A stretch of 64,000 nt of DNA from Rhizopus sp. PT2906 (lineage: Eukaryota; Mucoromycota; Mucoromycetes; Mucorales; Rhizopodaceae): assembly GCA_025529335.1 (NCBI GenBank), contig JAMYHX010000170.1, forward strand, positions 1-64,000. Reading direction: 5' to 3'. Positions within the stretch are counted from its first letter, which is position 1; each line of letters begins with the position of its first letter. The position numbers and the translations under genes were made by a program. The notes under the pieces were generated by a model, which did not search any database, had not been told where the DNA came from, and saw only the letters and a list, made by a program, of their open reading frames with translations. Below, piece by piece: positions 37,082 to 48,224 of this stretch.

Positions 37082-38057
37082 ATGGAAGCATGTATTCTAG
37101 AACCAACATTTGCAGAAGTAGAATGGATAGACACTGATGAATCCGAAGATGAGGATTATTTACCCCCTATAGACAAAGAAGCTTCCTATTCTTCAAGTTT
37201 AGGAAGTACAAGCACAACTGACTTCTTTGATCAACTAAAAGATGAAATCGAAATTAATCCATTCGAGAAAGTACGTCGAGTTATTGACTATGTAGTGGAC
37301 AATGGTATAGAAAAAGTGGATTTAGGGTAAGTTAAAAAAAAAAAGCTTTTAAAAGACCATCACTCATTTAAGTAAAGACATATTGGTCTATCAGAGATAC
37401 CGAGAGAAGTAGGAGAGTTGGAATATGTGACAGTATTATGCAACGATACGGTGAAGACAGCTTCATTACAGCTTTATTTATACAGAAACCAACTTTCTTG
37501 CTTGAACTCACATCTATTTCGACTCAAGAACTTGACTGTTCTCAGTTTACGAAATAATCAGTTACAGTCTATTCCACCTGATATTGCCTTACTCGAGAAC
37601 TTGGTCGAACTCTCTTTGGGTAACAATCAGTTGGTAAGCAAATATGATAATAATATAAACAGCAGTGACTCATACATAAAATTAGAAATCATTACCTGCT
37701 GAACTATTACGTCTGCGCAAACTACGAACATTGTCTTTATTTCCAAATCCATACTTTGAGAACGATAACCAATCAAGACAACGTATAATGACCAAGGTAC
37801 CTTCTCTCGTTGAAATATCAAGTAGACAAATCCAGAGTCAATCAATTCAACTATCAAATAGTATTATACCAACAGCGCTCATCCAACGCTTTCAAACCTT
37901 CTCAAAGGCTCATACCTGTGAACAATGTACAGTGCCTTTTCATGAACCAAGTGTACTCGATATGATATGGGTCTCCGTGTTAGGAAACCACAATGTTCCC
38001 TTCATTCATCGTTTCTGTTCTATTTCTTGTTCTCTTAATTTTACATGTGTCTTTTAA
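37082..38057 (+). CDS. Leucine-rich-repeat protein with C-terminal Cys motif
   Basis: Three exons: 37082-37326, 37378-37633, 37686-38057; 290 residues. An acidic disordered N-terminus is followed by about four LRRs (residues 75-180; IPREVGELEYV, LNSHLFRLKNLTVLSLRNNQL, IPPDIALLENLVELSLGNNQL, LPAELLRLRKLRTLSL). The spacing is 23 residues, typical of intracellular SDS22/Ras-suppressor-like repeats. The C-terminal CEQC...FCSISC pattern could bind zinc. Function is unknown; LRRs of this type mediate protein binding. Confidence 0.8.
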
Positions 38058-38334
38058 TACCCCCACTTTCTTACTCTCAACTGTACATGTTCCTTTTACT
38101 TGCATTGTGAATAAACATTTACTAATTAGCCAATCATTGGACGGATGGATGAATCTCTTTTTTGTTCTATTTCTCTTCTCTTGTCGAACTGCGACTAGTC
38201 CGGCTATTTCAATGTCAGATGAGCCGCAGCAGCCAATCAAAATCTATAAATAATGAATGATGACTTTGTTTTCAATATAATTTGACTTCCTACACCATAA
38301 TTTTTTGTTCATTCTCTTTTTTTGATTATTTAAA

Positions 38335-39013
38335 ATGTAAGTAAAATTTGCCGGACACCGGACAACTCAAAACTAATTATTTTTTCTTTTTTTTTTTTTT
38401 TTTTAAAGGGTAAGCTTGGTCGTTCAAAAACGTTTAGCTGCTTCTGTCCTCAAGTGTGGACAACGTAAGATCTGGTTAGATCCCAATGAAGTCAATGAAA
38501 TCTCCAATGCTAATTCTCGTAAGTCATTATATATAAAAAAATTGAATGAATTCAATCTAACATCTTTTAGGTGCCAATATTCGTAAACTCGTCAAGGATG
38601 GTTTGATCATCCGCAAGCCTCAAATTTCTCAATCTCGCTTCCGTGTCCTCGAGCGTGCTGCTGCCAAGCGCAAGGGTCGTCACATGGGCTATGGTAAGAG
38701 AAAGGGTACTGCCGATGCCCGTATGTCTACTCAAGTCATCTGGATGCGTCGTATGCGTGTCCTCCGTCGTCTTTTGGCCAAGTACAGAGAAGCCGGCAAG
38801 ATCGACAAGCACTTGTATCACCAACTCTACCTCAAGTCTAAGGGTAACGGTTTCAAGAACAAGCGTGTCTTGATGGAACACATTCACAAGGCTAAGGCTG
38901 AAAAGGTCCGTGCAAAGACTCTCGCTGAACAAGCTGATGTCCTTCGTGCCAAGAACAAGGCTCTCCGTGAACGTCGTGCAAACAAGAAGAATGAAAAGGT
39001 TGAATCTCAATAA
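38335..39013 (+). CDS. RPL19: 60S ribosomal protein L19 (eL19)
   Basis: Three exons: 38335-38336 (only A and T of the start codon), 38409-38518 and 38571-39013; 184 residues. The start codon is split AT|G by a 72-nt intron with GTAAGT donor. Exon 2 begins with the G, giving MVSLVVQKRLAASVLKCGQRKIWLDPNEV, then RKLVKDGLIIRKP, RHMGYGKRKGTADARM and a long basic C-terminal helix. It is a structural protein of the large subunit near the exit tunnel and inter-subunit bridges. No alternative ATG gives the conserved N-terminus. Confidence 0.95.
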
Positions 39014-39230
39014 ACATCATTCTTGTCCCTTCAGTTTTTTTTTTTTAGTGCGCAGTTATCGTTCTAGCTGCGGTTCGATGAGTTGATGCTTTTGTTATCA
39101 TGAGATCATGCAAATAGCCTCATTGGTAAATGTGAATTTATAGAAATGATTGGTTACTATAAATGTTCTCCTTTTATACTAGTAATCACCCAATCTTTTT
39201 TCCTTCTTCTTTTTTCCTATACCTCCCCCC

Positions 39231-40500
39231 ATGAAGACTTGGAGCTTATTTGCTTCAGCATTGAGACATCAAAGATTATTATTAAACCGTCCGCAGATTA
39301 TTTTACCAAGATGTGATTATCCTCGTCCCCCTATTGTCCGTCGTGCCTACACAACAACAATCGCTGTACCCCATTCGTCATTACCTGTCATCGATTTCTT
39401 TGCTAGTCCGAAACCATGTGCGTCATATACTCTTGCTCATGGTGCTTCAGGATTCGCAAAGAAGTACCATTATACAACACCCGATGCCAAAAAGAGAGAT
39501 ACATACTGTAGCATTCAAATCGGAGAAGATGCTTATTTTAGACGATCTGATGCGCTGGGAGTAGCCGATGGAGTAGGTGGATGGTCAAGTGTGTCAAGTA
39601 AAGTGTTTAGCCATTATAAAGCTCTTTTTTTTTTTTACTCATGTCGATAGATGCCAACCCTGCATTGTACTCGAGGAAATTAATGCACTATGCTTACTTG
39701 GAACTAGAAAAGTTTGACAACATTGAAGATCCTAGTTTCTATCACTACAACGATGCCGATCCTATACGTATTTTACAAAAAAGTTATGATGAGAGCATGT
39801 TGGAAGCAGAAAAAGAGGTGCCACTCTCTTTCTTTTTTTTTTTTTATTGAATTAACAATCACTTCTAGGGTATCCTAGGCTCATGCACAGCGTGTCTTGC
39901 CATTCTACGAAACTCGGAATTACGAATAGCCAATCTGGGTGATTGCGGTATCAGTGTGATCCGTAATAATGAATACATATTTCAAAGTGAAGAGCAGCAA
40001 CATGCCTTCAACTTTCCCTTTCAATTAGGCCCAACATCACCAGACCAACCAAAGGACGCACAGGTACGCTTTCCTTTTTTGTACACCCCTCTTTGCTTAT
40101 ACTACTTTAGGCCTTTACGGTCCGCATCGAAAGAGGAGATATCATCGTCATGGGGTCCGATGGACTATTTGATAATTTATTTGATAGAGAAATTTTGTCC
40201 ATCGTTCGGTCACATGTAGCAGCACATACCGTCCGTGGTCGACTGCTAGCTATGGATCCTCAAAAGATTTCAGATGCACTTGCAAAACGTGCGAGAACTG
40301 TGAGTCGATCCAAGATGAATGTGGATAGTCCTTTTCAAGAGAGGGCAGTTCATGAAGGTATTTACTATCAGGTAAAGTAAGATTCATTTGTTTTTGTTGT
40401 TGTATATCAACATGTAAACTCTTAGGGAGGAAAAGCAGATGATATTAGCGTTTTGGTTGCAGTTGTCAAGGATTGCGAAGATACACCAGATAGAAGATAA
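39231..40500 (+). CDS. PTC7: PP2C-family protein phosphatase, Ptc7-like (mitochondrial)
   Basis: Five exons: 39231-39597, 39651-39817, 39869-40063, 40111-40371, 40426-40500; 354 residues. The basic, Ser/Thr/Arg-rich N-terminus without acidic residues looks like a mitochondrial presequence. The metal-binding PP2C motifs are ALGVADGVGGW (first Asp-Gly), GSCTACLAIL with ANLGDCG, IVMGSDGLFDN and the closing KADDISVLVA. This set and order match the Ptc7/PPTC7 group, which regulates coenzyme Q synthesis and mitophagy receptors. All aspartates required for metal binding are present. Confidence 0.9.
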
Positions 40501-40539
40501 ATTATATCAAAAAGTAATAAAGAAACAAACAATAGTAAC

Positions 40540-41422
40540 TATTACTTTGGCATCCAATTCATCAAAAAAGTTATTGTTAATGTTTTTTTTTGCTGCTGGT
40601 AATTTCAAATGTCTTTACAACCAACCATCAGATAAGGCGCTGCTCAACAGCAGAGTACTATCACATGACGGGATCGACAAAGTACATTAAAAAAAGCAAG
40701 AAAGACTTAAGGCTGAAAAGGGCATAAAAGAAATTGAAAACAATACACACTCTGCTAAAACAGCTGAATGTGCTACTTATCTCCCTTATATTGAATATAT
40801 TCTTATCCATGTTGGCACATTATTCACATTTTATCATTACAAAACAGCAAAAGGGCGTTTCTTCATGTATCAAGGCAGACAAAGAGCAGCAGAAGAAATA
40901 GTAAGAAAAGAAAGAAGAGAAATAGGAAGAAAAAAGAAAAAAGAGAAACAGGAAGAAAACATTGACATGTTCAGAAGAAGAGAAGAAACAAGTTGCCAAA
41001 AATAGGTTTGTAATCAATTTTAGCTTTGACAGTCAAGTCTTGTCTAATTAATGTTTTAAAGAGGTCAAAAGTGGAAGCCCGCAAAGTTTCAAATGGAAAG
41101 AAATAAGGTGCCCCTTGTTGTCTTTGGTGCGGGAATGTTTGGCAAAGACTCGATGAAGCTGAAGGGAAACAGGTGTGGTATTGCTGGCGTTTTTTGGAGG
41201 GCGTTGAAAAGAAGAGAAGCAGCTGGAGATCTCATCGCTGTTACAATTGACGAATACAAAACTTCCAAAGTTTGCAATGCTTGTAACAATGATCCTCTTG
41301 CAAAAATGTCTGAATTAAAAGGCTGTAGTGTCCTGATTTGCAACGCCTGCAAGAATATGCTGTCTATTTCTCTTTCAATTTGGGATGGAAGAGGTCGACC
41401 TTCTAAGTATAGAAGAAATTAA
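40540..41422 (+). pseudogene. Fanzor-like nuclease relic lacking the final RuvC motif
   Basis: The least decayed of three such copies in the window. Around 40690-41005 the frames read KQERLKAEKGIKEIE, HVGTLFTFYHYKTAKGRFFMYQGRQRAAEEIV and a Lys/Arg-rich stretch, then a stop. From about 41060 an open frame gives KWKPAKFQ, VVFGAGMFGKDS, GIAGVFWRALKRR, the DEYKTSKVCNAC motif at about 41251-41285 and a second Cys pair ICNAC at 41338-41352. The usual W-N-R-D-x-N-A-x-x-N-M block should follow, but the sequence passes directly from CNAC to KNMLSISLSIWDG. The catalytic Asp of RuvC-III is therefore deleted. Lies just downstream of PTC7. Confidence 0.7.
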
Positions 41423-41729
41423 ATATTGTATAAAATCGCCGTAATGAACACGGTTTTCCTTCTGGGATAAAAGATTGTTACAGGTAAAGAAGATGTCTTG
41501 ATCCAAAAACTTTGATTTTTACTAAATTTTTGTATAGTAGAAATACTAGTAGCTCATAATCAAAATAAACTATAAATTGACAAATGTCACTTGATTTATC
41601 CTCTTTTGTGGGGGGTAACCAGTAAGACAGATGCTTAACCTGTTTGTCAGATGACCTACGGAATACATCTTTGATTTTTTTCTTTTCGTTTCTTTTTTCT
41701 TTTTCTCACTTTTGATCCTCTTTAACAAA

Positions 41730-42091
41730 AGTAATGATAAAAGATGTATAGAAAGTGAATAATAAGCTAACATTTTTCCTATTTTATTTATCCAAGAATA
41801 GTGTCATACCCTTATCCTTATTCATACTATGGTTCATATTATACGCCTTATCCTCAACAGCAAGTCTATCCAAACTATTATTATAACTACCCAAGCCCTT
41901 CGATGATGTATCCAGTTACGAATAATTATGGTGGATATTATGGAGTACCATATAAACCAAGTACGCTCCGTACTTTATATAATAGGATACGACATGGATC
42001 TACCTATGCCAATTACTACAATAATCAAGTATACCCACAAGTCATGTATGATTATGGCCGACACAGAGGAAATTGGTTGGATTATAACTAG
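41730..42091 (+). CDS. Tyr/Pro-rich small protein, start codon split by an intron
   Basis: The 96-residue frame from 41802 starts in mid-codon: TG TCA TAC after an AG acceptor. The intron has a good branch point (CTAAC at about 41766-41770) and a pyrimidine tract before AATAG. Donors at 41731 (GTAATG) and 41754 (GTGAAT) are each preceded by A, so either would join A to TG and make the ATG. The protein is very rich in Tyr, Pro and Asn (YYGSYYTPYPQQ, YPNYYYNYPSP), ending YGRHRGNWLDYN. No known domain and no signal peptide. Could be an RNA-binding, condensate-prone or wall-related protein. The exact first exon is uncertain. Confidence 0.55.
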
Positions 42092-42230
42092 AGTTTTTAT
42101 ATGTTATTTTAATGATACAAAATATAAACTAAAGTGGATATAACACCAACCAAGAGAGCAAACATGAACTGCATATTTTTAGTCTTAAATAATAGCAATA
42201 GTAAACAATAAAAAAGAAGTGAGTATTGAA

Positions 42231-43432
42231 CTATTGCCCGGTTTTTTTTCTTTTTGTTACCTGCATCCATGGAATCTTGTTATTATTCAATTGTTCTTCA
42301 AGAAGCTTTGATTTCTTGATCTCTTGTTCCAACTCGTTTGTCAGTTTCAGTTTGACCGCATTTAACTCGGATACTTGTTTCTCTAGCCTTTTGATCTCTC
42401 CTTTAGCAGTTTGAATGGATTGTTGTTGACATTTCCATTTCTCATGAAATGATTTAATAGTCATCTCTGCTTCGTTCAATCTATGCTGCAAGTTCTTTAC
42501 TTTGTTTGAGTCATGATAAATAAAGAATTCAATATCAACTCACATGTTTATTGTCTTGCTGAACCGTTCTATCCAAATCCAGTATAGTTTCCTTCACTCC
42601 CTTCAATTCGTCCTGAACTCTTTTTGACTTCTCAATCTCATTTTGTAATTGTAATAGGACACTCTCTAATCTATTTGGTGCTTTCTTTTCTTCTTGAGGG
42701 TATTGAACACTGTGCTGGCTTGAAATGGTATCAACAGATGATTTGCGAGATAGCTATCAGTAAAATAAAATTAATAATACATATAAAGAAGGCACATGAT
42801 TCCATTACCTTCGTTTCATACAATGGTTGCTCTATCTCTTGAAGTATATTATCATCCACCTGGGATAACGGTAAAGGGTATATGTACACCACACAAGATA
42901 CCTTATGGTACATGTTATCAATATCAACTCCAAATTCTACCTTATCGTTCGATCTGATCTCATATGGCTCGCTCTCCTCTCCTTCTCCTGACAGTCTGTA
43001 ACCATTCACGAAGGTACCATTACTTGACTTGATATCTCTGATGTAGACCTATGATACGTTGGTTATACATAAAACATACTTATCATACAATATTACCATT
43101 TACTTTTTGTTTATCACAAAATATCTCTGCATGCTGCCTTGAAAGTACTTTGGAATCAAAGTATCCATTATACGGTGATGGCAGTGTCTTGCTTGATGTC
43201 TGTCTTCCAATCTTGATGCGCGTTTTATCTCTTATTTCTAATGTCCTTGTTTGAAAATGAGGATTATAGGGTTTTAATATCACTGTAAACACTTGTGATG
43301 CTACCGCGAAATCATGGTTAATAGTCCTTTTTCTCTCTTTCTTTTTTTTTTATTACATCTACGCTTGGTAACTAGTTTGACTGTCATAGAATCATCATCG
43401 GACATTGGCATCGTAACCGAGGAGTCTGTCAT
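42231..43432 (-). CDS. FHA-domain coiled-coil protein (SLMAP/Far9-like, STRIPAK component)
   Basis: Five exons on the minus strand: 43432-43363, 43300-43104, 43048-42809, 42753-42544, 42485-42231; 323 residues. The FHA domain (about 28-140) shows ILKPYNPHFQ, KIGRQTSSKT, NGYFDSKVLSRQHAEIF, VYIRDIKSSNGTFVNGYRL and KVEFGVDI. All phospho-Thr-binding positions (GR, SRxH, SSNGT) are intact. This exact pattern is typical of the SLMAP/Far9-Far10/Csc1 family that links STRIPAK kinase-phosphatase complexes to membranes. Two coiled coils follow. Unlike many relatives there is no C-terminal membrane anchor; the tail is short and basic. Confidence 0.82.
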
Positions 43433-44218
43433 GTTTAATAGAAATAATAATAACAATAATAATATCAATTTAATGAAAAGGAGCCCTCATGTCTTTCTCC
43501 TAAGATGGGCGTTCTACAACTCCGCAGCACGGTCACATAAATAAATGATCTCTCGCAAGTATTTGGCACATTGGTTCGCGCTATTCGTCGAACGCTTCTT
43601 TATTGAGAAAGAAGGGTTTTTAGATAGAGAAGCGTTTCTCGAATGTTTTCATACCAATCATAAATGACTGTATTGCCAGTACATTTTTTAAGCTTGATCC
43701 TAAAAAAGGAAGGGTCATTTTTCATAGCAGAATATCCTTTACGGATAACGCTTATTTCGAAAGATTATGTTTAAAAAGATTTCTTTACTGCTGTAATGTA
43801 TTTGTTATGACTTCATCTGCCTTTTATAACAACAGGATGTCTTTATTTGATAGCTCTTGAGGGTTTGCTGCAAAAAGTTCCTACAATGTCTCTTTTACTG
43901 GATTCAACATCTACTGCATTTGTATCAGCCATACTATTTCTTATATGTAGAGGATTCTACACGAGCTGAACTGTCAAAACGGGGCTTTGAGACTCTCTCT
44001 TGACTGTCATTAACTTTAAAGTTACTGTAGAAGTGACATAATCATGTGTTTTTGCAGGCGCACAAGTTGTAAATAAACTCTCTGCATTTGCATATAATTA
44101 GCTTCTACTTTAGCTTTATATTTGACTTCTTCTTGAACTGAAGGAGTTGTATTCAATTCCATTTGAACCTTTTACTTATATAGTCGTCTAACCATAGCTC
44201 ATGGTTGCTTTCTGCAAC

Positions 44219-44259
<41 letters not shown>

Positions 44260-44655
44260 CTCAACAGTCTTTGTTCACTGCTCATTCTTTCAACCTTCAA
44301 AGACATTCCCATAATGTTGTCTTGATATTCCTCATGAACAACATTAGCTAATATGAATCTATTTCCTTTCTTCTAAAGAAAAAGTGATCCTGCCAACTTT
44401 ATACGTAAAAAGGCAGTTGGAAAAGTAAAGCCACATTTGATTATGTAATTTTTCATGGCCCCTCAAGACAACTTTAATATCAATTTCCAAGGTAATATTT
44501 CCTATTATGGAATCAAACTCTAGCAAATGTTTTTCCTGCTTTCGTGTAACTCTTGAGATATTTAATCACTGGCAGAGTTTCGTTTTGCACGCCTTCCCCT
44601 CTCTCTCTCTCTCCATATATCCTTTTCTCATAGATTTCAACTTGCTTTATTCTCA
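43433..44655. other. Intergenic with decayed coding fragment and (CT)n tract
   Basis: On the minus strand at about 44160-44030 a coding-like stretch is visible (VQMELNTTPSVQEEV...VYLQLVRLQKH). Another lies at about 44350-44260 (VVHEEYQDNIMGMSLKVERMSS), and the microsatellite sits between them. No family is recognised. No intact gene. Confidence 0.35.
44224..44255. repeat. (CT)n microsatellite
   Basis: About 16 CT units in the spacer upstream of the methyltransferase. Confidence 0.95.
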
Positions 44656-45553
44656 ATGTCTGTATTACATCCTACTGCATTACGTGGATTTCAAAATCAA
44701 GCTTCTGCCTATGGTAAGCACAATAGATTTAAAAAGAAAAAAGTGTGACTCAATGGTAAATGGATTTCAAAAGTGAAGGCAAGACCAAGCTATCCATCTG
44801 CTGCTCTTGATGTCATCTGCTCCTTATTCTCGAATCCTCTTTCTTCCAAAAAGATACTTGATCTTGGTGCTGGTACAGGAATCATGACAAAGCTTCTTGT
44901 AGAAAGAGGCTTTGACGTTACTGCGGTTGAGCCAGTGGATGGGATGCGAGAAAAGCTGAGCCAAGAACTCCCTGAAGTGACTGCACTCGAAGGGAACTCT
45001 TACTCCATTCCGGTCAAATCTGAATCACAAGATGCAGTGGTCTTGGCTCAATGTTTTCATTGGTTTGACAACATCAAGAGCTTACAAGAGATCCATCGTG
45101 TGCTCAAGCCTGGGGGATACCTGTTCTTGATCTGGAACATGGAAAGTAGAGAACGTTGTGAATGGCTAGCTAAACTTAGAGAGTATGTACCAATGTTATC
45201 ATATCTCCTACCTGAAATCTCATTCTTATAGTTTATACGAACAATATGAAAAATCCGCGCCTCAGTATCGTCATGGCCGCTGGAAGAATGTCTTTGAGAC
45301 AGATGAAGCCAAGAGCCTCTATAGACTTCCATTAGAACATCAGCAATTTGCAAATGATACACCTGTAGTACGATCCACTCCTTGGACAAGAATTCTTAGC
45401 AAGAGTTATATTGCCGTGTTGGATAAAGAGGAACAAGAGTGTCTACGTCAAAAGGTAGAGAAAGTCTTGGACGATTATCATCTGCCCAAGGATGATAGTG
45501 AACCCTTTATTTTACGTCACGACACTGATTTATATTACTGTCAAAAGATATAA
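44656..45553 (+). CDS. Class I SAM-dependent methyltransferase (Methyltransf_11 type)
   Basis: Three exons: 44656-44713, 44774-45182, 45232-45553; 262 residues. The start HPTALRGFQNQASAYVKARPSYP is typical of a fungal family of small-molecule methyltransferases. Motif I ILDLGAGTGIMTKLL is at about 47-61, the acidic motif II follows (VTAVEPVDGM), and DAVVLAQCFHWFDN plus IHRVLKPGGYLFLIW give motifs post-II and III. The fold and cofactor are clear; the substrate is not known. First of four tightly spaced tandem genes (64 nt to the next). Confidence 0.85.
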
Positions 45554-45617
45554 TAAAAATTCATTGTTTTCCCCTCCCCCACTCTTTAGAAAATTTTCCT
45601 TTTGTTTCCTTTTCATA

Positions 45618-46574
45618 ATGGATTCCCCTCTCTCTTCTTCACCTCCTTCTTCTTACTTTTTAAACGCACAATCACCCACGTTGTCAGCAGAGTTTTCACA
45701 TTCTCAACGTGCTCATTTATTTTCTTATGACGAAGAACGTTATGTTGACAGTAATGACAATCAAGACGACAATGAAGAGGACGATGACAACTCTAATCAA
45801 GAGAGCGATCTAAACGTGGACGATGCTGCAAGAGAGCAAGCAGCTCTTACAGCTTATAGGACAATGCACCCTGAAAAGGAACAACGAGAGATTGGAGGAA
45901 GAGAGATTGACAATCATGAAGCGATCTGGAGCGTGTCTTCGTTTCGACCTCATTGGGGGGTAGATAAATTGAGAGATAATAACCCATTTAGTTATTGGCA
46001 GTAAGTTTATTGACAACATCAATCAAACTTTCTTATAATTCATGTAGATCGGATTCATCCGATACTAAAAAGCATCATACAATCGATATCGCATTTCATC
46101 AGGCAACACTTGTCAGTCAAGTATCTTTATTTATCGACTTCTTTCAAGATGAGACCTATACACCCAAGACAGTGATGGTGCGTGGAGGCAATACCTATAG
46201 AGACTTGCAGGAGATAACGACAGTGGAGTGCCCAGAATTCGTTGGTTGGGTCAATATAGATTTATTATCTGCTACGTAACTATATTCCCCATGATTATTG
46301 CTTTTATTTTGTTTTTCTTATTCTGTATACATATTTATACATTCATTAGAGATGGGATACCATTCCGTGTATTTAAATTACAGATTGCTATTCTGAATAC
46401 ACACTTGAATGGAAAGGATACTCATGTACGTCAAGTAAAAGTATATTCACTGATACCGTAAGTATGAACATTATACTACATACATTTACTAATACTCTTA
46501 TTAGATCCTATCTTCAAGATACTAGCAATCCAAACAGGAAAAGAAAGCCTAATTTAGGAATTGGTCTTCGATAA
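45618..46574 (+). CDS. DOC1: Anaphase-promoting complex subunit 10 (Doc1)
   Basis: Four exons: 45618-46000, 46048-46275, 46350-46457, 46505-46574; 262 residues. About 95 N-terminal residues are acidic and disordered. The DOC jelly-roll domain then reads IWSVSSFRPHWGVDKLRDNNPFSYWQSD, YTPKTVMVRGGNTYRDLQEI, QIAILNTHLNGKDTHVRQVKVY. The C-terminus is GLR, comparable with the Ile-Arg tail by which APC10 docks on Cdc27/APC3. It contributes to D-box recognition in the cell-cycle ubiquitin ligase APC/C. Spaced 64 nt from the upstream gene and 65 nt from the next. Confidence 0.93.
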
Positions 46575-46639
46575 AAAAAATATGACAATTATATTTTATG
46601 CTTTCTTTTTTTTTTTTTTTTTCTCTTTTGTCACTTTTT

Positions 46640-47235
46640 ATGTTTAGCGTCATCCAATCACCAAATACGCAGCAAAAGTTTCTACTGTTGGACGCACCTA
46701 CACAAAAGACACTACCAAAATATGTTCAAGTATTCAAACAAGAAAATGTATCTGATCTCGTCTGTATCTGTCACCGACCGTCGGGGGATATTTATGACAC
46801 TGAGGAGCTTGAACAATCAACTGGAATCAAAGTACACGATACAATCAAATTCGAAGATGGCAGTGTGCCTGATCAACAAGCGATTAATCTTTGGTTAGAA
46901 CTAAGTGAAAAAGCTAGACAAGAAAATACGACAATAGGTGTTCATTGTATCGCTGGTATTGGTAGAGCACCTGTGAGTATGACAAAGTTGATATGAATGT
47001 GTATATATGTATTAATAGACTATAGGTCTTAGTGGCAATATCACTGATTGAAGCTGGCATGGATCCACTCGTAAGTTATTCATATATGTTTATATAATGA
47101 CTAATTTATTTATAGGATGCCATAAGTTACATTAGAAAACATAGAAGAGGCGCATTAAATAAGAATCAAGTTCGATTTTTAGACAGTTACAAAAAAAAGA
47201 GCTCCAAACGGAAAAAATTGTTTGGACTTTTTTAG
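46640..47235 (+). CDS. PRL/PTP4A-type dual-specificity phosphatase
   Basis: Three exons: 46640-46972, 47026-47070, 47116-47235; 165 residues. The active site HCIAGIGR is at 102-109 (Cys103, Arg109), followed directly by APVLVAISLIEAGM and the diagnostic IRKHRRGALNKNQVRFLDSY of PRL phosphatases. The general-acid loop Asp is in the FEDGSVPD segment. The C-terminus is basic (KKKSSKRKK) but ends LFGLF, so the CaaX prenylation box of animal PRLs is absent. Human PRLs bind CNNM magnesium transporters; this may be conserved. Confidence 0.9.
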
Positions 47236-47293
47236 CCCGAAACACTCAGAAAAAAAAATATTTTTCTTTTCTTCTTTATTAAAATACTACTTT

Positions 47294-48224
47294 ATGAAGA
47301 GTGACGAAGTTTGGGCAGAACTATTTGGTTCTATAAGCATTATTTGCTGGATTGTTGTATTTACACCGTAAGAACATTTCCTCCCTTCTTGGAATACATA
47401 TATTAATGATCTGATGCATCGGGGGATATACATTATTATTATATTATTAGACAGTTATGGGAGAATTACAAGAGAAAGAATACAGATGGCGTATCCGTGA
47501 CATTTCTCTTGTTGTGGATATTTGGAGACATCTTTAACCTATTGGGCATTTTATTAGAAGATTTATTATTTACAATGGCAAGATTATATACATGTATCCA
47601 CGCATCTAGTTATAACCCCGTCTACTTTTATTAGCTCCTTTTAGCTGCTTATTATTTATTTGCGGATTGTGTACTCATGAGTCAGGTTTTGTACTATCGA
47701 ACTCCTATCAGGGACGATGAAACGATTGTGACACCAACAGAATGCAGCCCACTGATGCCTAAACCGACCAAGTCAGAATCAACTCGTACGGTGGTACGTC
47801 TCTTTTTTATATCAAGTATCATCTCATGGCTTGCTCTCTTGGCCTCCTCTGCTGTTTACTTTTATCATTCAAATATTGATTTTAGCAAGATACCTTTGAT
47901 ACCCCAACTCTTTGGATGGATCAGTGCTATCCTTTACTGTTCCAGTCGTATTCCTCAAATTATGCAAAACTTTAAGAATGAAAGTGTAGAAGGACTTTCG
48001 TTATCGATGTTTATATTCAGTGTCGTGGGCAACTTGACCTATTGTTTTGTAAGTTCTTCACGTGTATAAACATTATATGTATATATTTATATATATATAT
48101 ATAATCTTATGTATAGAGCATTCTCCTGGTATCACTTGATCCTACCTATCTCTTTATCAATTATTCATGGTTACTTGGAAGTGGTGGAACATTATTTTTT
48201 GATTTTACAGTAAGGAGAAAGTAA
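47294..48224 (+). CDS. PQ-loop repeat transporter (Ypq/RTC2-like, vacuolar amino acid carrier)
   Basis: Four exons: 47294-47367, 47451-47577, 47635-48048, 48117-48224; 240 residues. Two PQ loops are seen, TPQLWENYKRKNTDGVS (Pro25-Gln26) and SRIPQIMQNFKNESVEGLS (about 174-175), with six or seven hydrophobic helices. The segment GDIFNLLGILLEDLL-TM-LLLAAYYLFAD is typical of Ypq1/PQLC2, which exchange cationic amino acids across the vacuole/lysosome membrane. Intron 2 (47578-47634) starts with GC (GCAAGA), a GC-AG intron. The C-terminus after GGTLFFDFT is short and may be alternatively spliced. Confidence 0.87.
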
